NCBI GenBank assembly: GCA_030044075.1
Contig: JASHWM010000110.1
Span: 1-11,439 of the forward strand
DNA: 11,439 nucleotides
Source: Candidatus Rhabdochlamydia sp.
Lineage (GTDB): Bacteria > Chlamydiota > Chlamydiia > Chlamydiales > Rhabdochlamydiaceae
Direction: 5' to 3'
Shown here: positions 9,201-11,439 of the stretch, in pieces
Position numbering within the stretch: the stretch's first letter is position 1
Layout of the letters: each line of letters starts with the position of its first letter
Made by a program: the position numbers and the translations under genes
The notes under the pieces: model-generated
Databases searched by the model: none
What the model was told of the DNA's origin: nothing
The model's input: the letters and a program-made list of their open reading frames with translations, nothing else

Positions 9201-9952
9201 GCGGATCGATTAATTTCCTTGCAGGAGATACAATTTTAATTGGGGGCAAGGTGCACAGCGAAACGACCATGCTTATTAAAGCGGGAAGAAGCATGTACGT
9301 CATGTCTACAGGAAATATCGTAAATGTTGATGACAACATTCTCTACATTGTCGTGGACAATGACAATCCGGACCCTCCAGAGATCGGTGCAAACGACGGG
9401 TTCATCCTCTATCCGGGAGGAAGGGTCACAAATTTTGGAGGAAGAGGACAGATAGGGATCTATTCGACAACGCAGCAGTTGACCTATATTGCCGATGGGA
9501 CTACCCCTTCGATCAACAATTCAGTTTTCAGGCCGGGTCCTGAATTTGTCCCCTCGCAAACAGAGAAGTGGGGGATTTATTTTAATAATGGCACGGTCAC
9601 TACTTCTTCGCCATTTTATACAGTATTTTATAAGAACAATGGGACGCCAAAACCTCCCGTACCTCCTCCGCCCCCACATGTCATTACTGCAGCCGATGAG
9701 CGGGTGATTTACTTGTCCAACCTTTTCATCAGCCAAATGCTCTTTGAGCAGATCCCTCCATTGGACGACTTCATTTATTGGGACCTGCACTTCAGGGTGA
9801 CCTACAACAGAAAAGCGTATAAGGACGTCAAAAAGAAATTGGGCCTGCGCTCAAGCTTCGACTTTATCGAAAAAGAAAAATTCTCCATGAGAAGGGAGAA
9901 GTATTTTATGAAAGAAGAGCTTCTCCCTCCTTTGGATTTTCGAAACTACTAA
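161..9952 (+). CDS. Giant FHA-type two-partner-secretion exoprotein (TpsA-like adhesin)
   Basis: The product is 3,263 residues, probably a surface or secreted adhesin. Residues 1-36 form a Sec signal peptide (basic start, hydrophobic core, A-F-A before N37). Residues 37 to about 300 match the FHA-family N-terminal TPS domain, with N-R-V-M-G-G at 94-99 and I-N-S-K-G-V-I-F-G at 117-125 where family members usually carry N-P-x-G. Residues 300-428 are the connecting segment common in this family, ending G-T-L-Y-I-D-P. Residues 429-1037 are irregular beta-rich sequence. Residues 1038-2764 are nested beta-helix repeats. Residues 2765-3160 are variant coils and a non-repetitive part. A proline-rich linker lies at 3165-3172, and a charged tail runs to 3263. 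An in-frame TAA directly abuts the ATG, so translation cannot start further upstream. The alternative M7 is isoleucine in the paralogue, favouring M1. No clear Shine-Dalgarno site is visible. I count 19 cysteines, all between residues ~435 and ~2980. No toxin, protease or beta-barrel motif was recognised. The adhesin role is inferred from the family. Confidence 0.93.
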   Translation: MQKRHSMKKKGSPHPSRKYRYFLVVMALTSMQSAFANPEGFHLVGGDAKAPVSSGNLLEVHAGKRAIINWDSFSIANPEVTRFIQTDSSSVVLNRVMGGSASEILGALEANGTVLLINSKGVIFGENSRIETGGFIASTFDILDDAFLQGSDLLFQGDSDSAIINLGTIKAAEGDVILIAHRIRNDGTIQAPQGTVHMALGHEVLLQPTSGKVLIRPGAKKMYSEDEGYGIEHSGSIKALAAELKADPNIYGRAIKDTGIIEARGVVEKDGHVYLVAESGMVEVSGTVAAKNQDKGGTIHILGDQVGIVEKAYLDASDYHGGGEILLGGDDSGANPEISNASYLLFGPEAVATVDSLIEGSAGKVILFSEKGTGFYGNVYANAGPLGGDGGYVEVSGREYLDFSGQTFFGHPLGKAGTLYIDPIDVVITTTQPTSTCADNLTNFSNVVAGCANMSPTYINTTQLATTLVTNTVVLVIDTNISGGFNGDITLDTSSALSWNSPSALVLSAAGNININNLITPNSGGQTPVAESNGIGLTLNAVGDVNISTSISTLVGISNPGTNSNIAISCDNLNITSLPSSGVINIAQTNSGNISIDAAGDVTFTRPSFNGGDQAIITTNGSLDLSCSNLSILITSSANATISIGNSTANASTIDVANAITFGGASQSGTAQILASGTSPVNVSCTTWTADPGGSSGKTVGVSTVGPLNINALNSGASILFTSGISSAISTAQIVSSSDKVTINIPSGNLTLGTNGPNAGISQISGNSVEINAGGLDVQGRFSTSTVQAQIISVGDIDLTIGSGGLGLEGSSSVVSSIQCTGSGNITIDALDGAIMQLSGLGSGAGAAIITTTSGDITINATETGTNVLVGLGNLTTNTQIYTSNGGSINMNLERGQVFLGNSSSSINLSGDSSIYTNAGGEINISARNILVNSSLNSVGGTHANASIYTNASNSPITLNVTEGISILSRGTTTADSIASIYTMGSSGSPITITTGNLLMNAGTSNLTTNSYVNLSTVAGDILINTVIPPGGISRNINLIGGAGTNSYAQIMTGSGNITIQGQSSPGQSIMNLMGGSGTNSYAQILPGTSGSISINTGSLNLVGGTSPTSGFAKVYTQNPNQIIGITSNLILSTTTGAISLSANASPATTGDNSAAVQTTATTGTNPITLSCSTLSLTGAQTGTSSGNSFATVSTNSTAESDITITATSSVVLTGGATDNSYASITTGVAGSLGNITIQGAVPGTGTANVSLRGGSGNISYASILPGTGATGSSESISIEAASLALQGGTSPNMGYASIYTLGANQPVQIATPLTGSISGSISLTGSASSSPGTGDNSANIYTNSTTGTNPITLTCISLSLTGAQSGAGTGNSYAEISTGSTSASDITITASTKINLLGGITNNSYASIATDGSAGSVGNIIIQGVSPGIGTASCSLQGGSGLTSYAIISTGTGSNSSIDLDVGSLMLAGGNSTNGSGVSYAKVYTQGTNETITINASANNGAISLVGGDGPGDNSAAIQTTATTGTNSITLTSSILSLSGSQMGTSSGNSFAVVSTNSTNPSPITINAKSTVSLQGGVTNLSYASITTGPGGGSITIQGLTPFLPTPNVSLVGESGNSAYAQIVPGTGGSSSVSIYCASLALDGGTSPTSGYAIINTQGNNEPISVVCIGEISLTGGSGAGDNSASIQATSSSGANPITLTTIDLSLSGPETGTSSGNSSATISTNNSAITINATDSVSLTGGGTDNSFALVTTTSGPSITIQGPTPGSGSADITMDGGSGLNSYAQIFLPTSSGMINIYGGSLAMQGGSSTGNGYALINATGDNSTIGITCTSGLGTISLEGGTGPSPGFNYASIQTTSSTGNNSITTDSTNLSLIGGPLSTGIGFAEIATVEGDITITATGVINLEGGAGSTSYAQIYTSNSGEIQILGDSDITLQGGSGSTDAHASIHTTASSGTNPISISCSDLALSGVQIAGSGLGFATIATIQDPITITASGSVTLTGGDTGSSFASIQTATSGGITIQGPTTPGTEDISLNGGSGSSAFAEISSAGSTGFVVIDANSLSLSGGTSSTNGFATITTSGTGNSGTPIDISIVEAISLTGGAGPGDNSASIDSTSSTANTLSISCASLSLTGSQIEPSSGDSTASIFGTNSTIDITATETIDLLGGVAGADNSSATITTGAGPITISGSSNISLQGGSGTSSYVQIAPAAGSSLSITADSLSLAGGTSGTSGYAAVQTLGPSDTVSITCTTGSGEVSLLGGAGTTGVSINSALIQTQTSSLANSITIDCNSLSLSGEDAGPAAGLSFALISAFASDIEITVSQTIRLAGGLGDVSYADITTVNSGNIQILGASSILLQGGSGVNSEARIATGVTTAGLGTISITADSLQLIGGDSPSPDNGRASIDTSGSGSTITIACTAGSGAVSLTGGPGSGNNYAVIETLATSGVNTITLSSQSLSLAGGGSPGTSYALIETENSEIDLFIAGPISMKGGDGDTTYASILTVLGGDIIIQGATVGAPSGAIIMQGGSGTDSEARITTGYTSGTGNISITAASLSLTGGAGSGTDDAIIATGPSANGSTLDLSLTGNLGLFGGSASGPNNNALIQTTALTAPIMVSCSDLTIEGSHTTGANNASASISAIDGNIMAIVFGNLLVQGGDAVSTTASLYQLTGTMAIAAGGSVTVQGGTGTDAFAQIGVYSSPTSSVPIAFTNIGGNLTVAGGSAGTGNYALIGNGSPFQTVPTTYSAAFTFPTIGGNVSIIGGVGTDNFAQIGHVNSLFTTSDITGDIDLPVNGSLTITGGSGARDYALLGHGGQSNAGGDMFTASFDVSANNIVMLRTSFSDPTSFSVIGFVNNGAGTSPITVTSPSGMAIHSNLDLFIGSEIDGVSDAGIGALILSESSASTFSLTSIDITTGGTVALVSPLASVAVDNEFIGILAGAGSGALDISINAGGNINLFAQDLTVASTAVIQNCNPANFTPSANFIDLTSGININTEALAGSSTSIFSSGSINFLAGDTILIGGKVHSETTMLIKAGRSMYVMSTGNIVNVDDNILYIVVDNDNPDPPEIGANDGFILYPGGRVTNFGGRGQIGIYSTTQQLTYIADGTTPSINNSVFRPGPEFVPSQTEKWGIYFNNGTVTTSSPFYTVFYKNNGTPKPPVPPPPPHVITAADERVIYLSNLFISQMLFEQIPPLDDFIYWDLHFRVTYNRKAYKDVKKKLGLRSSFDFIEKEKFSMRREKYFMKEELLPPLDFRNY
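1445..3271 (+). other. Irregular beta-strand-rich segment between TPS module and repeat array (coding)
   Basis: This lies inside the large gene (residues 429-1037). The protein is rich in serine, threonine, asparagine, glycine and isoleucine, with strand-like patterns such as I-N-I-N-N and D-I-T-I-N, but no regular long period is visible until about base 2890. There, three loose coils containing S-I-Y-T or A-S-I-Y-T (around 2905, 3000 and 3098) resemble coils of the array that follows, so this may be its degenerate left edge. Hand-counted G+C is lower here (22 of 60 at both 1861-1920 and 2761-2820) than in the TPS module (31 of 60 at 541-600). It starts exactly where similarity to the second gene stops. 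Confidence 0.7.
3272..8452 (+). repeat. Nested tandem repeat: five-coil beta-helix super-units, ten copies plus a partial one
   Basis: Each coil reads roughly S-L-x-G-G-x-G, a few residues, S-Y-A-x-I-x-T, then I-x-I and a small-residue turn, over ~30-36 residues. Five coil types recur in fixed order. A has G-D-N-S-A-x-I-Q-T-T and N-P-I-T-L. B has G-T-S-S-G-N-S. C has T-D-N-S-Y-A-S-I and I-T-I-Q-G. D has G-G-S-G-x-x-S-Y-A-Q-I. E has G-G-T-S-P-T-S-G-Y-A. Unit starts, taken at the S before L-x-G of coil A, are 3578, 4127, 4673, 5180, 5681, 5969, 6464, 6944, 7451 and 7946; the tenth ends at 8452. Lengths are 549, 546, 507, 501, 288, 495, 480, 507, 495 and 507 bases, all whole codons. A leading partial unit (C-D-E) occupies 3272-3577. 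The pattern fits a right-handed parallel beta-helix as in FHA. Later units, especially the tenth, are more divergent. Confidence 0.88.
5681..5968 (+). repeat. Short super-unit lacking coils D and E
   Basis: This unit is 288 bases, against 480-549 for the other nine. Its three coils align with A (F-N-Y-A-S-I-Q-T-T), B (I-G-F-A-E-I-A-T) and C (T-S-Y-A-Q-I-Y-T). The next coil, starting at 5969, opens like a D coil (L-Q-G-G-S-G-S-T) but continues like an A coil (H-A-S-I-H-T-T-A-S-S-G-T-N-P-I). The junction therefore looks like recombination between a D coil and the following A coil, removing roughly two coils in frame. Confidence 0.75.
8453..8660 (+). repeat. Variant C-terminal coils with Q-I-G-H / L-L-G-H-G-G motifs
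   Basis: These are coding repeats of the large gene. After the tenth super-unit the pattern changes: coils read S-I-I-G-G-V-G-T-D-N-F-A-Q-I-G-H and T-I-T-G-G-S-G-A-R-D-Y-A-L-L-G-H-G-G, separated by longer inserts. The two coils before them (from about 8219 and 8330) already show F-A-Q-I-G and Y-A-L-I-G. The strand-turn spacing is kept, so the helix probably continues, but the five-type order is lost. These act as a transition to the non-repetitive part that follows. Confidence 0.65.
9647..9949 (+). other. Proline-rich linker and charged C-terminal domain of the first exoprotein
   Basis: At residues 3163-3173 the sequence turns abruptly to P-K-P-P-V-P-P-P-P-P-H. The final ~90 residues (3174-3263) are unlike the rest of the protein. 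They begin with a hydrophobic or helical stretch containing Y-L-S-N-L-F-I-S-Q-M-L-F, then W-D-L-H-F-R-V-T-Y-N, and end in a lysine, arginine and glutamate-rich segment (K-D-V-K-K-K-L-G, F-I-E-K-E-K-F, M-R-R-E-K-Y) closing with D-F-R-N-Y. It is too short and too charged for an autotransporter beta-barrel. FHA also has a proline-rich region followed by a distinct C-terminal part, but I see no clear sequence match. A retention, processing or anchoring role is only inference. Confidence 0.65.
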
Positions 9953-9982
9953 AAAGATCTCTCATGTAAGCGGCGATCTTTT
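9952..9982 (+). terminator. Weak candidate terminator hairpin after the first exoprotein gene
   Basis: AAAAGATC at 9952-9959 is the exact reverse complement of GATCTTTT at 9975-9982, giving an 8-pair stem with a 15-base loop that starts at the last base of the stop codon. Only two of the eight pairs are G-C, and the terminal T run is part of the stem and only four bases long. It is a poor intrinsic terminator, though it is the only hairpin noticed in the 157-base gap. Read-through into the second gene is quite possible. Confidence 0.3.
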
Positions 9983-10041
9983 GCCAGTGTTTCTCGATCA
10001 ACTTTGAGTCTTTTGTTTTTTCAAATTTTTTCAGTGTTTAC

Positions 10042-10071
10042 TTTAAAAAAACTCTTCCTAAGTGATATGCA
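10042..10071 (+). promoter_or_regulatory. Candidate promoter of the second exoprotein gene
   Basis: TTTAAA at 10042-10047 and TATGCA at 10066-10071 are separated by 18 bases, the same arrangement as before the first gene. The intervening bases differ from copy 1 at a single position. If functional, each gene has its own promoter and the pair need not be one operon. The evidence is sequence conservation only. Confidence 0.3.
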
Positions 10072-10109
10072 GGAATATGAGAAAAAAAATTTTACGTTCC
10101 TGCGCATAA

Positions 10110-10217
10110 ATGCAAAAAAGACGTTCGATAAAGAAGAAAGGGGTCCTCCATCTTTCAAGAAAATACCGGTATTTTCTTGTCGTGATGGCATTGACATCGA
10201 TGCAGTCTGCTTTTGCA
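10110..10217 (+). other. Signal peptide of the second exoprotein
   Basis: Thirty-six residues, with the same hydrophobic core (Y-F-L-V-V-M-A-L-T) and A-F-A cleavage site as the first gene. Differences are confined to the n-region (H5 to R, M7 to I, and three changes at residues 12, 13 and 15). The ATA codon at position 7 removes the alternative start present in the first gene. Confidence 0.85.
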
Positions 10218-11439
10218 AACCCCGAAGGGTTCCATCTAGTTGGAGGGGATGCGAAAGCTCCTGTCAGCTCGGGCGATCTCTTAGAGGTCCATGCCGGGAA
10301 AAGGGCGATCATCAATTGGGACAGTTTTTCTATTGCAAATCCTGAAGTGACCCGATTTATTCAAACCGACAGCTCTTCTGTTGTGCTCAACCGCGTCATG
10401 GGAGGCAGCGCCAGCGAGATCTTGGGGGCTTTGGAAGCAAACGGAAAAGTTCTCCTCATCAACTCCAAAGGGGTCATCTTTGGGGAAAATAGCCGCATCG
10501 AGACAGGCGGATTCATCGCTTCGACGTTCGATATTTTAGACGATGCTTTTCTACAAGGGAATGATCTTTTGTTCCAGGGAGATTCCGATAGCGAGATCAT
10601 CAACCTGGGGACGATCAAAGCGGCGGAAGGTGATGTGATCTTGATCGCCCATCGCATCCGGAATGACGGAACGATCGAGGCGCCCCAAGGGACTGTGCAC
10701 ATGGCCCTTGCACACGAAGTCCTCCTTCAGCCGACATCAGGAAAAGTGCTCATCCGCCCAGGTGTAAAAACCACCTATTCGGAAGAAGAAGGTTTTGGAA
10801 TAGAACATAGCGGATCGATCAAAGCGCTTGCAGCAGAGCTTGAGGCGGATCCCAATATTTATGGCAGGGCCATTAAAGTAGCAGGGATCATCGAAGCAAA
10901 CGATGTTGTAGAAAAGAATGGACATGTCTATCTCGTTGCAGAAAATGGAAGGATCGATGTTTCGGGAACGATAGCAGCTAAAAACCAGGACATAGGCGGG
11001 AAGATCCATATTCTTGGCGATATGGTCGGGATTATAGAAAATGGGTATCTTGATGCTTCTGGAAACTATGGCGGAGGAGAAATCCTGATCGGGGGCGACC
11101 AGTGCGGACTAAATCCAGACATTCCCAATGCTTCCCTTACCTACTTTGGTCCCCACGCAAATGCCAGCGTCGACTGCTTTGTAGAGGGGAATGCAGGGAG
11201 GGTCATCCTTTATTCGGATAAAAGCACAAGGTTTTATGGTCAAGTGTTTGCTCAGGCGGGGCCCCTTGGCGGAGATGGAGGATTTGTTGAAGTTTCTGGA
11301 GATCATGTCGAGTTGACCGGCCTTGCTTTTTTTGGAAACCCTTCAGGAAAGCCCGGAACATTGTATATTGACCCGGTTGATGTGGTCATTGCTGCAGGAA
11401 TCGCAAGTGGACCATGCGTCATGCCCACTCAGCTAAATT
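10110..11439 (+). CDS. Second FHA-type TPS exoprotein, paralogue of the first (5' part; runs off the window)
   Basis: The frame is open from the ATG at 10110 to the window edge (443 codons and one extra base), so the gene is partial at its 3' end. It is a paralogue of the gene at 161 and would be another exported adhesin-like protein using a TpsB-type channel. Visible parts are a signal peptide (residues 1-36, cut after A-F-A), a TPS domain with N-R-V-M-G-G at 94-99 and I-N-S-K-G-V-I-F-G at 117-125, and the connecting segment with G-G-G-E-I-L-I-G-G-D, G-G-D-G-G-F-V-E-V-S-G and G-T-L-Y-I-D-P-V-D-V-V-I. As in the first gene, an in-frame TAA abuts the ATG and no good Shine-Dalgarno site is visible. 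Unlike the first gene, its connecting segment holds two cysteines (D-Q-C-G and V-D-C-F), with a third after the module. Whether it carries the same repeat array cannot be seen. Confidence 0.92.
   Translation, partial: MQKRRSIKKKGVLHLSRKYRYFLVVMALTSMQSAFANPEGFHLVGGDAKAPVSSGDLLEVHAGKRAIINWDSFSIANPEVTRFIQTDSSSVVLNRVMGGSASEILGALEANGKVLLINSKGVIFGENSRIETGGFIASTFDILDDAFLQGNDLLFQGDSDSEIINLGTIKAAEGDVILIAHRIRNDGTIEAPQGTVHMALAHEVLLQPTSGKVLIRPGVKTTYSEEEGFGIEHSGSIKALAAELEADPNIYGRAIKVAGIIEANDVVEKNGHVYLVAENGRIDVSGTIAAKNQDIGGKIHILGDMVGIIENGYLDASGNYGGGEILIGGDQCGLNPDIPNASLTYFGPHANASVDCFVEGNAGRVILYSDKSTRFYGQVFAQAGPLGGDGGFVEVSGDHVELTGLAFFGNPSGKPGTLYIDPVDVVIAAGIASGPCVMPTQLN

Larger units (their letters stand above)
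10012..11390 (+). repeat. Long direct repeat, copy 2 (leader plus TPS module)
   Basis: This is the partner of 68-1444 and begins about 30 bases after the candidate terminator. The leader aligns with several one- or two-base insertions and deletions. In the coding part the only net length change I see is one codon, near 11310, where the stretch between V-E-V-S-G and F-F-G is 10 residues in the first gene and 9 here. After 11390 (end of the D-V-V-I motif) the second gene no longer matches the first. Confidence 0.9.

Noticed and set aside
8620..9339. Long minus-strand open frame of 239 codons (and a similar one of 195 codons at 7582-8169).
   Set aside because: These are antisense shadows. The coding strand shows continuous beta-helix or adhesin sequence, and the antisense proteins are low-complexity reflections of its codon bias.
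9650..9952. C-terminal region considered as a contact-dependent inhibition toxin or autotransporter barrel.
   Set aside because: There is no V-E-N-N-type boundary, no recognisable nuclease motif and no following small immunity gene, and ~90 charged residues cannot form a 12-strand barrel.
10004..10345. Plus-strand open frame of 113 codons at the start of the second gene.
   Set aside because: It is in a different frame from the paralogue's signal peptide and TPS domain, which is open from 10110 to the window end. The frame reads the same conserved DNA out of phase.

Overview
The window holds one complete, very large secreted-protein gene (161-9952, 3,263 residues) and, 157 bases downstream on the same strand, the first 443 codons of a second gene of the same family that runs off the right edge. 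Both begin with the same Sec signal peptide and a filamentous-haemagglutinin (FHA) type two-partner-secretion (TPS) domain. This is a tandem pair of giant surface adhesin-like exoproteins in a bacterium with an outer membrane. The species cannot be read from the sequence. Moderate G+C, absence of clear Shine-Dalgarno sites and the protein style would suit an environmental chlamydia or another PVC-group bacterium, but that is a guess. No RNA gene, insertion sequence, CRISPR array or tRNA was seen.

Layout. Bases 1-160 are leader DNA, the last ~95 bases of which recur upstream of the second gene. Bases 161-1444 encode the signal peptide, the TPS domain and a connecting beta-rich segment ending in a G-T-L-Y-I-D-P motif. 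Bases 1445-3271 encode irregular, lower-G+C beta-strand-rich sequence. Bases 3272-8452 encode a hierarchical repeat: about 51 beta-helix coils of ~30-36 residues, organised as a five-coil super-unit (types A-E, ~160-183 residues) repeated ten times, plus a partial leading unit. One unit (5681-5968) has lost coils D and E. Bases 8453-8660 hold two or three variant coils, 8661-9640 a non-repetitive beta-rich region, 9647-9679 a proline-rich linker, and 9680-9949 a charged C-terminal domain of ~90 residues. A weak hairpin follows the stop, then the duplicated leader, and from 10110 the second gene.

How it would work. By analogy with FHA/TpsA proteins, each product would cross the inner membrane by Sec, be recognised through its N-terminal domain by an outer-membrane TpsB/FhaC-type channel, and fold outside into a long beta-helix. 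No TpsB gene lies in the window, and neither protein shows a C-terminal beta-barrel here. The points most worth a second look are the nested five-coil repeat with a hybrid deletion junction, the recurring core cysteines (unusual for a TPS passenger), and the near-identity of the leader and signal-peptide DNA of the two genes, which falls off downstream and suggests duplication followed by diversification or 5' gene conversion.
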